A stretch of 50,252 nt of DNA from Lachnospiraceae bacterium (GTDB taxonomy: Bacteria > Bacillota_A > Clostridia > Lachnospirales > Lachnospiraceae): positions 1-50,252 of the forward strand of contig JAQUUB010000026.1 of the NCBI GenBank assembly GCA_028694115.1. Direction: 5' to 3'. Under the pieces are notes generated by a model. The model was given only the letters and a program-made list of their open reading frames with translations, had not been told where the DNA came from and did no database searches. Position 1 is the first letter of the stretch; each line of letters starts with the position of its first letter. The translations under genes and the position numbers were made by a program. Shown in pieces: positions 8,006 through 17,648 of the stretch.

Positions 8006-8034
8006 TTGACAAAATGGAATTTTCTGGATATAAT
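8006..8034 (+). promoter_or_regulatory. abiE promoter
   Basis: TTGACA (8006-8011), a 17-base spacer and TATAAT (8029-8034): a consensus sigma-70/sigma-A promoter, set between the inverted repeat and a third operator half-site. Confidence 0.92.
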
Positions 8035-8043
8035 AATTGTAAG

Positions 8044-8054
8044 TTTATCCGCAA
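8044..8054 (+). promoter_or_regulatory. third AbiEi half-site near the transcription start
   Basis: tttatccgcaa repeats the left operator arm in the same orientation, just downstream of the predicted +1. Together the three half-sites bracket the promoter. Confidence 0.7.
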
Positions 8055-8093
8055 TTATAAAAAAGTTTTCTCAAATTAAGAAAGGGTGCTTGA

Positions 8094-8690
8094 ATGGATA
8101 TTCAAACAGCTAAACAAATTTTTGATGCCCACAATGGCATTATGAAATCGAAAGAAATTATTGAAAATAAAATATACAATCGCTTCCTTAAAATACTAAT
8201 TGATGAAGGATATGTGGACAAGATTAAGTTTGGTTATTACCAATGGCAGGATGAACGTGCTTATAGTGAAGCAACTGTTATAACCAGGCTTTTTCCTGAT
8301 GCAGTCATTTGTATGGAAAGTGCACTACAATATTATGGCTATACTGATCGTACTCCATCAGCATGGTGTCTAGCAGTTGATAAGCATTCCACAAAATCAA
8401 GATTCAATATTGATTATCCAAGTGTAAAACCACATTACATTCCAGAGGAGCAAATGAATCTTGGAGTGGTGGTGGTAAAGATTGAAGATACAGAACTGAA
8501 AATTTTTAATAGAGAGCGTGTAATTTGTGACTGTCTTAGACAAGAAAACAAGATGGATGTTGAAGTCTTCAATAAGGCAATTCAAGCATATATAAAAGAC
8601 CCTAAGAAAAATGTTCCTCGTCTGATGGAATATTCAAAGATACTGCGAACAGAGAATAAGGTTCGTAGGATGATAGGAGTATGGCTATGA
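8094..8690 (+). CDS. abiEi: AbiEi-type antitoxin (type IV toxin-antitoxin)
   Basis: A 198-residue protein with an N-terminal winged helix (residues about 1-55) followed by the AbiEi domain (CMESALQYYGYTDRTPSAW and LKIFNRERVICDCLR). In the known AbiE system this protein represses the operon and counteracts the AbiEii nucleotidyltransferase. The start has AAAGGGTG at a good distance. It overlaps abiEii by 10 bases, the usual coupled order antitoxin-toxin. The strong promoter and operator upstream fit negative autoregulation. The AbiE pair opens a defence island. Confidence 0.9.
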   Translation: MDIQTAKQIFDAHNGIMKSKEIIENKIYNRFLKILIDEGYVDKIKFGYYQWQDERAYSEATVITRLFPDAVICMESALQYYGYTDRTPSAWCLAVDKHSTKSRFNIDYPSVKPHYIPEEQMNLGVVVVKIEDTELKIFNRERVICDCLRQENKMDVEVFNKAIQAYIKDPKKNVPRLMEYSKILRTENKVRRMIGVWL

Positions 8691-9598
8691 AAGATATAGC
8701 AGCGTCAATTTTGGCGCGCTTGAAAAATCAAGCAAAGGAAACAGGATTAAGCTATCAAATGTGTTTGCAGCTATTTTGCCAAGAGGAATTTTTAAGACGG
8801 TTATCCTTGTCACAATACAGCAGTAATTTTATTTTAAAGGGAGGATTGTTCATTTATACACTTACTGAATTTCAAAGTAGGGCAACACAGGATATAGATT
8901 TTCTTATGCGTCAACTTTCAAATGATATCAGTAAAGTGAAAGGTATTATGGAAGAAATAAGCCTTGTTCCTACAGCGAATGACTATATTACAATAGAGGT
9001 ATTAAATGCCGACACAATAACACCAGATAAGGAATATCAGGGAGTATCCGTTAAGTTCATTGGAAGGATAAAGCAAGTAAAAATACCGTTCTCAATTGAT
9101 ATAGGGATGGATGATGTAATTGTGCCAAAAGCAGTTAAGAGAATGATTAAAACAAGATTATCAGATTTTGAAGCACCAGAAGTCTATACATATTCACTGG
9201 AAAGTACCATAGCTGAAAAATTTGATGCCATCCTAAAACGTATGGAAGCCACGAGTCGGATGAAAGATTTTTTTGACATTTACTATTTATCCAGTATGTT
9301 TGATTTTGATGGACGTAAATTACAGGAAGCTATCTGGCAGACTATACAGCATAGGGGAACACCTTATGAATCTAATACTTTTGATCGGATTGCGGCTTTT
9401 GGAGTAAATACATTTTTATCAGCACAATGGATACGGTTTCAACCATCTATACGGGTGCAGTTACCAGGATTTGAAGTAATCCTACAGCGAATAAAAGAGT
9501 TTCTTAAACCGGTATTTGAAGCATCCATTCAGGAAAGAGAATTCTTTGGAGAGTGGTGTGCAGAAGAGAAAAAATGGCAGGAACAGATACGAGGATAA
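8681..9598 (+). CDS. abiEii: AbiEii nucleotidyltransferase toxin
   Basis: A 305-residue DNA polymerase beta-like nucleotidyltransferase of the AbiEii/AbiGii family. Motif I is intact: KGGLFIYTL near residue 53, then RATQDIDFLM near residue 68 with the two metal-binding Asp. The later motif AEKFDAILKRMEATSRMKDFFDIYYL (split over residues about 182-207) is also present. Relatives give abortive phage infection by inhibiting growth through nucleotide transfer. It overlaps abiEi and ends only 39 bases before hsdR, so the toxin-antitoxin pair and the restriction genes may share a transcript. Confidence 0.92.
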   Translation: MAMKDIAASILARLKNQAKETGLSYQMCLQLFCQEEFLRRLSLSQYSSNFILKGGLFIYTLTEFQSRATQDIDFLMRQLSNDISKVKGIMEEISLVPTANDYITIEVLNADTITPDKEYQGVSVKFIGRIKQVKIPFSIDIGMDDVIVPKAVKRMIKTRLSDFEAPEVYTYSLESTIAEKFDAILKRMEATSRMKDFFDIYYLSSMFDFDGRKLQEAIWQTIQHRGTPYESNTFDRIAAFGVNTFLSAQWIRFQPSIRVQLPGFEVILQRIKEFLKPVFEASIQEREFFGEWCAEEKKWQEQIRG

Positions 9599-9637
9599 GT
9601 AGTAAACGAATGACACAATATGTGAGGGAGGTAAAAG

Positions 9638-12600
9638 ATGAACTCTAATTTTGAATTCTTACAAGATAAATTTCCAATTCTATATCAAATTGGCGCTTTA
9701 GCTGAAAAATATCTATATTCGGATGCTAATTCATGCCTAATTAAGTTAGGAATGATGGGCGAAACTATTGTAAATATAATGTTAAAACTAGATGGGATAG
9801 ATCCACCAGATGTTGAGAATACACATGCTAATCGTATACGTGTTCTTAAAAAAGAAGGATTAATACCTAAGAATATTGATGACATCCTTTACGCACTTAG
9901 AGTAACTAGAAATGATGCAATACACCAAAATTTCGAAGATGTTGAAAAGTGTAAAACACTAATCGAAATGGCATATACACTTTCTGTCTGGTTTATGCAG
10001 ACTTATGGAGAATGGGATTTTAATTCGGTCTCTTTTGTTCTTCCATCAGAAGAAAATGATAACTATCATTCAATTATCAAAGAAAAAGAACAGTTAATAC
10101 AGGAATTGACGCATAAAATTGCGTCTATACCGGCACAAAGTGTTAGTAGCAATGCAAGAAGACAGCAAGCAAATAAGGCGGCTTCTTTTATTAACCTTTC
10201 CGAAAGAGAAACAAGATATATTGTTGATGAACAACTTCGTCAGGTTGGCTGGGAAGCTGATACCGATAATCTTAAATATTCAAAAGGAACACGTCCACAA
10301 AAAGGTAAAAATATTGCAATTGCCGAGTGGCCAACAGATTCAAAAATCAGTTCGAGAGGCTACGCAGATTATGCCCTGTTTGTAGGAGAAAAAATAGTAG
10401 CTATTATTGAAGCAAAAAAGGCAATAGTTGATATTCCTTCAGTATTAGATGTACAAGCCAAAGACTATGCACAATGTGTGAGAGAAGAACATACTCCATA
10501 TATTGTTTCTAAATGGCATATTTATCAAGTACCATTTATTTTTGCTACAAATGGTCGGAAATATTTGGAACAGTATAAAGAAAAATCAGGAATATGGTTC
10601 CTTGATTTGCGAAATGAAAGTAATATTTCTAAGCCTTTACGTGGGTGGGTGAGTCCACAAGGTATTTTAGAATGGCTTGAAAAGGACATAGAAGCAGCAA
10701 ATAATAATCTTCAGAATACATCGAAAGATTTATTGACAGACAAAGAAGGTTTAAAATTAAGAGACTACCAAGTAGAGGCAATAAGTGCTGTTGAAGATGC
10801 TATTATGAATGATGCAAAAACTGCATTACTTTCTATGGCAACAGGTACAGGAAAAACACGTACTATTCTTGGTATGATTTACCGATTTTTAAAATCTGGT
10901 CGTTTTAGAAGAATATTATTTTTAGTAGACCGTACAGCCTTAGGTGAACAGGCTCAAGATGTTTTCAAAGAAGTAAAGCTCGAAGATGTGATGACTCTCG
11001 ATGAAATCTACAATATTAAGAACTTAGAGGATAAAGACATTGATTCTGAAACAAAAATTCAGATTGCTACTGTTCAAAGTCTTGTAAAGCGCATCATGTA
11101 CAATATGGGTGAAACAATGCCTGCTGTTTCTGACTATGATTTAATTATTGTAGATGAGGCTCATAGAGGCTATATATTAGATAAGGAAGCCGGAGAATAT
11201 GAGCTCTTATATCGCAACCAAGATGACTTTGTGAGTAAATATCGTACAGTAATCGAATATTTCGATGCAGTAAAGGTGGCATTAACGGCTACTCCAGCAT
11301 TACACACAAGTGAGATTTTTGGTAAGCCCGTTTTTGAATACAGCTATCGAAGAGCAGTTGTAGAAGGCTATCTAATTGATCATGATGCGCCACACAATCT
11401 GACGACCAAGCTTAGTGAAGAAGGAATTATTTATGAAAAAGGTGATATTGTTCCTGTTTATGACCCAGCCACTGGTGAAATAACAAATAGTGCTGAGCTT
11501 GAAGATGAACTTAAATTTGATGTAGAGCAGTTTAATAGACGTGTTATTACACCAAACTTTAATCGTGCGGTTTTAGAAGAAATAGCAAATGATATAAACC
11601 CAACGGGAATGGGAAAGACACTTATTTATGCGGTGGATGATAATCATGCTGATATGATAGTTAACATTTTACGTGAAATTTATGAGCCCTTTGGTATTAG
11701 TAACAATGCCATAATGAAGATAACAGGTAAATCAGGTGATAAAAAACGCGTAATGGAGCTTATTCGTGCTTATAAGAATGAACAATATCCCAATATTGCA
11801 GTTACAGTTGATCTACTAACAACCGGTATTGATGTGCCTGAAATTACCACACTTGTATTTATGCGTCGCGTAAAATCCCGTATTCTATATGAGCAAATGC
11901 TGGGTCGTGCTACACGTCTATGCGATAAAATAGGCAAAACCCATTTTGAAATTTATGACCCAGTTGGTGTATATGAATCCTTACAGGATGTTAGTACAAT
12001 GAAACCTGTTGTTGCAAGTGCAAATGCTACGTTTGTGGATCTGATTAAAGGATTAGAAACTCTTGATACCGATGCAAAAGTTCAAAATCAAATAGACATG
12101 ATTGTTGCGAAAATTCGAAGCAAACATAAACGAATGTCTGAAAGAGAAAAAGAACAGTTTGAGCATTTTTCAGGTGGTAAAAATCCAATGGAGTTTATAG
12201 CACACATAAAAAGTCTATCTCCAAATGAAAGTAAAAACGTATTACTCAATAAACAAGAACTCTTTTATATGTTAAATGAAGGTGGTATAGATGTACGACG
12301 TGCTGTAGTTGTTTCAGATAAAGAGGATAAGTTATTAACTCATACCAGAGGCTATGGCAAGGGACAAAAGCCACAGGATTATTTAGAGGAATTCAAAGCA
12401 TTTATTATTGAAAACGCTGAAAAAATTGAAGCACTTAAGTTAGTATGTACTCGTCCTGCTGAGCTTACAAGAGTAGCATTAAAGTCATTAAGATTAGAAC
12501 TTGATAGTAAAGGTTTTACGGAGACACAGCTTAATAGTGCTTGGAAGGAAACAACAAACCAAGATATTGCTGCGGATATTATTAGTTTTATCCGGTCACA

Positions 12601-12883
12601 GGCAGTAGGTTCAGATCTTTTAGGCCATGAAGAGCGCATACAAAAGGCAGTGACAAAATTAAAGTTAGCTCATAACTTTTCTAAAATGGAAATGGATTGG
12701 CTAGAACGTATTGAAAAATTCTTGCTTACAGAAACGGTATTAAACGAAGAAACATTCAATCTAGGGGCATTTCGTGATTTTGGTGGGTATACCCGTATTA
12801 ACAAACTATTTAAAAATAAATTAAAAGATTACATCACAGAGTTAAATCAATATCTCTATGATGATGGAGGCAAAGTAGCATAA
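9638..12883 (+). CDS. hsdR: type I restriction enzyme R subunit with N-terminal DUF4145
   Basis: The 1081-residue motor and nuclease subunit of a type I restriction system. Residues 1-125 resemble DUF4145 (RNDAIHQNFED), an accessory domain often fused to defence enzymes. The PD-(D/E)xK nuclease follows at about 185-330 (YADYALF near 243, IIEAKK near 257). The superfamily 2 helicase has Walker A ATGTGKT near 401, DEAH near 505 and TATP near 550, and a second RecA-like lobe with TTGIDVPE and GRATRLCDKIG. The C-terminal region after 800 should bind the methylase complex. The GGGAGG ribosome site is strong. The stop overlaps the hsdM start (TAATG). All motifs look intact. Confidence 0.95.
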   Translation: MNSNFEFLQDKFPILYQIGALAEKYLYSDANSCLIKLGMMGETIVNIMLKLDGIDPPDVENTHANRIRVLKKEGLIPKNIDDILYALRVTRNDAIHQNFEDVEKCKTLIEMAYTLSVWFMQTYGEWDFNSVSFVLPSEENDNYHSIIKEKEQLIQELTHKIASIPAQSVSSNARRQQANKAASFINLSERETRYIVDEQLRQVGWEADTDNLKYSKGTRPQKGKNIAIAEWPTDSKISSRGYADYALFVGEKIVAIIEAKKAIVDIPSVLDVQAKDYAQCVREEHTPYIVSKWHIYQVPFIFATNGRKYLEQYKEKSGIWFLDLRNESNISKPLRGWVSPQGILEWLEKDIEAANNNLQNTSKDLLTDKEGLKLRDYQVEAISAVEDAIMNDAKTALLSMATGTGKTRTILGMIYRFLKSGRFRRILFLVDRTALGEQAQDVFKEVKLEDVMTLDEIYNIKNLEDKDIDSETKIQIATVQSLVKRIMYNMGETMPAVSDYDLIIVDEAHRGYILDKEAGEYELLYRNQDDFVSKYRTVIEYFDAVKVALTATPALHTSEIFGKPVFEYSYRRAVVEGYLIDHDAPHNLTTKLSEEGIIYEKGDIVPVYDPATGEITNSAELEDELKFDVEQFNRRVITPNFNRAVLEEIANDINPTGMGKTLIYAVDDNHADMIVNILREIYEPFGISNNAIMKITGKSGDKKRVMELIRAYKNEQYPNIAVTVDLLTTGIDVPEITTLVFMRRVKSRILYEQMLGRATRLCDKIGKTHFEIYDPVGVYESLQDVSTMKPVVASANATFVDLIKGLETLDTDAKVQNQIDMIVAKIRSKHKRMSEREKEQFEHFSGGKNPMEFIAHIKSLSPNESKNVLLNKQELFYMLNEGGIDVRRAVVVSDKEDKLLTHTRGYGKGQKPQDYLEEFKAFIIENAEKIEALKLVCTRPAELTRVALKSLRLELDSKGFTETQLNSAWKETTNQDIAADIISFIRSQAVGSDLLGHEERIQKAVTKLKLAHNFSKMEMDWLERIEKFLLTETVLNEETFNLGAFRDFGGYTRINKLFKNKLKDYITELNQYLYDDGGKVA

Positions 12884-14397
12884 TGAGCAATCAAGAAATA
12901 GTACAAAAACTATGGAATCTTTGTAATGTACTTCGTGATGATGGTATAACTTATCACCAGTATGTAACAGAACTTACTTATATTTTATTTCTAAAAATGA
13001 TGCAGGAAACGGCACAGGAACAAGATATTGCAAAGAATATCACAGGTTTACATGAATTAAAAGAAAAGCAAAATAAAGGAGAAAAGCTTACAAAACAAGA
13101 GCTAGGTGCACTTGCGGAAAAAGAAATCATTGTAGATTATTCATGGGAAACTCTTGTTTCAAAGAATGGCATTGAGTTAAAGAAATACTACAATACTTTA
13201 CTCCGTTTGCTTGGCGAACATTGTACAGGACATATTCGAGATATTTATCGTGAGGCAAGAAGTAATATTGATGAGCCAAAAAATCTTGAGAAGATTATTA
13301 AGAATATTGACAGTCTTGACTGGTATAGTGTGGACAAGGACGGCTTTGGGAATCTGTATGAAGGATTGCTTGAAAAGAACGCAAACGAGAAGAAATCAGG
13401 AGCGGGGCAATATTTTACCCCGCGTGTGTTAATCGATGTCATGGTAAAACTAACAAAGCCTGAAGTGTGTGAACTATGCAATGACCCTGCTTGCGGTACG
13501 TTTGGATTTATGATAGCAGCTGACCGCTATGTGAAAGAACATAATGATATGTTCGCTTTATCTGATACACAATATAGTTTTCAAAAACATAAGGCATTTA
13601 CAGGTTGTGAGCTTGTTGCTGATACGCACCGACTTGCTATGATGAATGCAATGATTCATGGCATTGATGGTGATATTAAACTTGCAGATACACTATCCAA
13701 TCAAGGAAAGAGTATGAATGGTTTTAACCTAGTGCTGACAAATCCACCTTTTGGAACAAAACAAGGAGGTGAGCGTACTACGCGTGATGACCTTACCTAT
13801 CCAACATCAAACAAACAGCTTAACTTTTTACAACATATCTATCGTAGTTTAAAACAAGATGGTAAATCACGTGCTGCAGTGGTGTTGCCTGATAATGTAC
13901 TTTTTGCAGATGGGGATGGTGCAAAAATTCGTGAAGACTTAATGAATAAATGTAATTTGCATACTATTTTACGTTTACCTACAGGAATTTTCTATGCACA
14001 GGGAGTTAAAACTAATGTCCTGTTTTTTACACGTGGAAAAGCTAATGAAGATAATACGAAAGAAGTATGGTTTTATGATATGCGTACCAATATGCCTTCT
14101 TTTGGAAAAACAACACCACTTAAAGAGGAACATTTTTCAGACTTTATCAAAGCGTATGAAGCTAGTGACAGAAATAAAGTGAAAGACGACCGTTTCACTT
14201 TATTTACTCGTGAAGAAATTAAGAATAAAAAAAATAGCCTTGACTTGGGCTTGATTCGTGACGAAAATGTTTTGGATTATGAAGATTTACAAGACCCTAT
14301 TGAAAGTGGTGAAGAAACGATTGCACAGTTAGAAGAAGCTGTTGACTTAATCATGAGCGTAGTGAAAGAGCTGAAAAGTTTAGGTGGTGACTACTGA
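12883..14397 (+). CDS. hsdM: type I restriction-modification DNA methylase (M subunit)
   Basis: A 504-residue N6-adenine methylase. The HsdM N-terminal helical domain covers about residues 5-145. The Rossmann methylase core has GQYFTPRVL (176-184), SAM-binding motif DPACGTFGF (201-209) and catalytic NPPF (287-290). It combines with HsdS to methylate the recognition site and with HsdR to form the restriction complex. It is coupled by one-base overlaps to hsdR upstream (TAATG) and hsdS downstream (TGATG). No disruption is seen. Confidence 0.97.
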   Translation: MSNQEIVQKLWNLCNVLRDDGITYHQYVTELTYILFLKMMQETAQEQDIAKNITGLHELKEKQNKGEKLTKQELGALAEKEIIVDYSWETLVSKNGIELKKYYNTLLRLLGEHCTGHIRDIYREARSNIDEPKNLEKIIKNIDSLDWYSVDKDGFGNLYEGLLEKNANEKKSGAGQYFTPRVLIDVMVKLTKPEVCELCNDPACGTFGFMIAADRYVKEHNDMFALSDTQYSFQKHKAFTGCELVADTHRLAMMNAMIHGIDGDIKLADTLSNQGKSMNGFNLVLTNPPFGTKQGGERTTRDDLTYPTSNKQLNFLQHIYRSLKQDGKSRAAVVLPDNVLFADGDGAKIREDLMNKCNLHTILRLPTGIFYAQGVKTNVLFFTRGKANEDNTKEVWFYDMRTNMPSFGKTTPLKEEHFSDFIKAYEASDRNKVKDDRFTLFTREEIKNKKNSLDLGLIRDENVLDYEDLQDPIESGEETIAQLEEAVDLIMSVVKELKSLGGDY

Positions 14398-16031
14398 TGG
14401 TGAAGAAAAAAGAAAGCCTCACACTTGAGGAAAGATTAGAAAATGCACTTGTTCCAGATTGGGAGCAGACATATAAAGTGCCAAGCAATTGGGTATGGAC
14501 GACTCTTGATAATGTTGCGTTGTATAAAAAGGGCCCATTTGGTTCAAGTATAACTAAAGCTATGTTCGTTCCTCAAAGCAATGATACTTATAAAGTTTAT
14601 GAGCAAGGAAATGCTATAAAAAAAGACAAAAACTATGGCTCATATTATATTAGCAAGGAGAAATTCGAAGAATTAAAAGGATTTCAGGTTTTTAATAAGG
14701 ATATTATTGTTAGCTGTGCTGGAACAATAGGTGAAACATTCCAACTTCTTGAGCCATTTGAAAAAGGTATAATAAATCAAGCTTTAATGAGAATAAAAAT
14801 TCACGAGCCAATTAATCAAAAATATTATCTGATGTACTTTGACGAAAGTATACAAGGTGATATAACAAAAAAGGCAAAGGGTACTGCTATAAAAAATATA
14901 CCACCTTTTTCAGTTCTTAAAAATTTACCATTTCCTCTTCCACCGCTTGCTGAGCAACAACGTATTGTTGATCGTATTGAAAAGCTGTTTTCTAAATTGG
15001 AAGAGGCAAAAGAAAAAGCACAAATTGTGCTTGATAGCTTTGAAAATCGAAAAGCTGCAATTTTGCATAAGGCTTTTACAGGCGAGCTAACAAAAAAATG
15101 GCGTGAAGAAAATGGCGTGACTATGGAAAGTTGGGAAGAAACTACCTTACAGGGAGTATGCTCACAGAAAATAACAGATGGAACACATCAGACGCCTACT
15201 TATACAGATAAAATTACTGGTGTTCCATTTATTTCTTCTAAAGATGTAACAAAAGGTTATATCGACTGGACTGACATCAAGTATATTACGGAAGATTTAC
15301 ACGAAAAACTATATGCGCGAATATCACCACAACTTGATGATGTCTTATTAGCGAAAAATGGAACTACTGGTGTAGCAGCAATAGTTGAAACTCAAAATAT
15401 TTTTGATATTTATGTTACTTTGGCAGTACTAAGACCTAACAAAGAACAAATTGTTCCACGATATTTACTAAGAATTATAAATAGTCCAATTTGTAAGAAG
15501 CAATTTGACGAACATTTAACTGGAATCGGGGTTCCAAATCTGCATCTTAGAGATATAAAAAATATTGTCATACCACTTCCTTCTCTTTTCGAACAATATG
15601 AAATAGTTCGTATTGTTGATACTATTTTTAATAAAGAACAAAATGCAAAAGAACTTGCAAACGTTATAGAAAAATTAGATCTAATGAAAAAATCAATCCT
15701 CGCTCGTGCTTTTCGTGGTGAACTCGATACAAATAACCCAGAGGAGGAAAGTGCATTGGTACTCCTTAAGGAGATGTTATCTAAAGAAAAGATAACAGAA
15801 CAAAAGTCTAATAAAAAGCAGAAAACTATTCCAAATAGCATTTCAAAGCAATTTAAGACTGATTTAGAGGAACAGATTTATAGGGTTATATTAGAAAATC
15901 AGAATTCCACATTAAATCAAATTTTATCATGGATTTCGTCTTCAAAACATCTTGATGCTATGGAAGTAATTACAGTTTTATATGAAAATGGGTTGATAGA
16001 AAAAAAAGACGATCTTTATTCTACAAAATAA
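14397..16031 (+). CDS. hsdS: type I restriction specificity subunit with C-terminal extension
   Basis: A 544-residue HsdS with two target recognition domains, the first starting VPSNWVWTTLDNVAL and the second at MESWEETTLQGVC. Each is followed by the conserved helical spacer: LPPLAEQQRIVDRIEKLFSK near 180 and LPSLFEQYEIVRIVDTIF near 395. This two-domain form should recognise a bipartite asymmetric site. After the second spacer (FRGELDTNNPEEE) there is an extra tail of about 90 residues, a basic linker and a compact helical segment (EEQIYRVILENQNSTLNQIL, then VLYENGLIEKK) that looks winged-helix-like. Standard HsdS proteins lack this. Its role is unknown. Confidence 0.93.
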   Translation: MVKKKESLTLEERLENALVPDWEQTYKVPSNWVWTTLDNVALYKKGPFGSSITKAMFVPQSNDTYKVYEQGNAIKKDKNYGSYYISKEKFEELKGFQVFNKDIIVSCAGTIGETFQLLEPFEKGIINQALMRIKIHEPINQKYYLMYFDESIQGDITKKAKGTAIKNIPPFSVLKNLPFPLPPLAEQQRIVDRIEKLFSKLEEAKEKAQIVLDSFENRKAAILHKAFTGELTKKWREENGVTMESWEETTLQGVCSQKITDGTHQTPTYTDKITGVPFISSKDVTKGYIDWTDIKYITEDLHEKLYARISPQLDDVLLAKNGTTGVAAIVETQNIFDIYVTLAVLRPNKEQIVPRYLLRIINSPICKKQFDEHLTGIGVPNLHLRDIKNIVIPLPSLFEQYEIVRIVDTIFNKEQNAKELANVIEKLDLMKKSILARAFRGELDTNNPEEESALVLLKEMLSKEKITEQKSNKKQKTIPNSISKQFKTDLEEQIYRVILENQNSTLNQILSWISSSKHLDAMEVITVLYENGLIEKKDDLYSTK

Positions 16032-16043
16032 GGTGGTGAGTTA

Positions 16044-17648
16044 ATGCAAGTTCAATATTTAAAGATTAAAGGTTTCAAAGCCCTAAAGGATTTTGAGATT
16101 AACTTTAATGCACGTGAAACAGGAGATAGTTTGGCTGTATTAATTGGAGAAAATGGTGCTGGAAAATCTACGGTTTTGGAAGCCATCCTAAGGATTTTTG
16201 GATCATTTTATTCGAATAAAATAGCAAATGAATTTCGTTTTGACTTTGAAATTAAGTATATTCATGCAGCAAAAGAAGTAAATCTGGTCTGTATTAATAA
16301 AACATACAAAGTAAAAGTAATAGAAAACTATGAAGTTGTTTTTGGTGAATCAGGATCGTTATCTTCAATTAATAAAAAATTAAAAAGCAAACAGCTGAGA
16401 ATAGTTCCTTCGCGTATAGTGACATTTTATTCCGGGGTGAATAATAAGTTTTCGCCCATTGTGAACACTTTAGAAAAAACATATTCTAAATCATGGCGTG
16501 AAGATGTAATTAACCATCTTGAGTTTATTTATTCAGAAAACCCAGTAGAGAATGAAAGGAGGGATTCTTCATATTCGAGATATGATAAAAGATTTATTCA
16601 CTGTAAAGATGATTTAGTTCCAATATATTTAATATCATTATTGTGCGGAATAGATAGTTCGTGTAAGGTTTTTTTTAAAGAAGAACTTACAATAAGCGAT
16701 AACCTTAAAATGAAAATAGAATTGAATATGAAAAAGTGGGTGAATTTAGAGGATGATAATCCTGATGTACATTTAGAAAAGGTTCTTAGTGTATTGTCCT
16801 TTGTTCTGGATCATTATGAAAACAAGGACAGATTTATGGAGGATTTTTATCATATCACATCAAAAACATCTCTTAATGGTAAATTTATTATATCGATAGA
16901 TGATACTAGTTTATTTAATGCGCCTCAAAGTCTTATATATAATTTTTTTGAAAGGATATCTGTGCTATTTGATGCAAAAGTGAAGGTTACAGTCAACGGC
17001 GTTGACATTATGGATTTTAGCGAAGGACAATTACAGCTTATTAAAATATTTGGGATGCTAAGTATTTGTAAAAATGAAGAAGGTTTAGTTCTTTTAGATG
17101 AGCCAGATGCACATATGAATCCAAAATGGAAATATAACATTAGAGAATATATACAAAATGCTGTATCCGGAGCTATCAACACACAAATAATAATTGCAAC
17201 ACATGATCCACTTGTTATTAATGGTATGCCAAAAGAAGATATTAAAATTTTCGTTCCAAATCATGTTTCAGATATTCAAGTGTATGATCCGAATGATGAC
17301 ACGATGGGAATGGGTATAGATGGACTTTTACAAAGTGAATATTACGGACTTCAAACTTCTTATGATAAAAGAACTTCTGTAAAGTATCAAAAAAGACAAG
17401 ATTTATATGTTAAATTAATTAACAACGAAGCAACCGAGGCAGATAAAAATGAATTAAGAGCGTTGTCTGAAGAATTGGGTGGATTACCATTTTCAAACAA
17501 CAGTATAGATTTTATTTATGATGATTTTATAAAGGAATATAGAAATTCACCTTATTATTTAGAGGACTACTTGACACCCGATCAAATCGCAGAACGGCAA
17601 ACATATATTAAAGAGACTATTAGTAGTTTATTTGAGGATAAAGTATGA
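16044..17648 (+). CDS. AAA ATPase of a Septu-like ATPase/HNH pair
   Basis: A 534-residue ABC/SMC-type ATPase. Walker A GENGAGKST is at residues 35-43, the signature-like DFSEGQLQLIK near 325, Walker B LVLLDEPDAHMNP near 352 and the switch histidine in IIATHDPLVI near 385. These place it with the AAA_21/OLD-like ATPases used in defence, including PtuA of Septu. There is no TOPRIM domain, so it is not an OLD nuclease. The tail (KYQKRQDLYVKLIN onward) is helical. It starts 12 bases after hsdS with GGTGG and overlaps the HNH gene by four bases, implying a two-subunit system joined to the restriction operon. Confidence 0.85.
   Translation: MQVQYLKIKGFKALKDFEINFNARETGDSLAVLIGENGAGKSTVLEAILRIFGSFYSNKIANEFRFDFEIKYIHAAKEVNLVCINKTYKVKVIENYEVVFGESGSLSSINKKLKSKQLRIVPSRIVTFYSGVNNKFSPIVNTLEKTYSKSWREDVINHLEFIYSENPVENERRDSSYSRYDKRFIHCKDDLVPIYLISLLCGIDSSCKVFFKEELTISDNLKMKIELNMKKWVNLEDDNPDVHLEKVLSVLSFVLDHYENKDRFMEDFYHITSKTSLNGKFIISIDDTSLFNAPQSLIYNFFERISVLFDAKVKVTVNGVDIMDFSEGQLQLIKIFGMLSICKNEEGLVLLDEPDAHMNPKWKYNIREYIQNAVSGAINTQIIIATHDPLVINGMPKEDIKIFVPNHVSDIQVYDPNDDTMGMGIDGLLQSEYYGLQTSYDKRTSVKYQKRQDLYVKLINNEATEADKNELRALSEELGGLPFSNNSIDFIYDDFIKEYRNSPYYLEDYLTPDQIAERQTYIKETISSLFEDKV

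Noticed and set aside
15410..15841. 143-codon minus-strand frame in hsdS
   Set aside because: Antisense shadow; hsdS motifs on the plus strand explain the coding signal.
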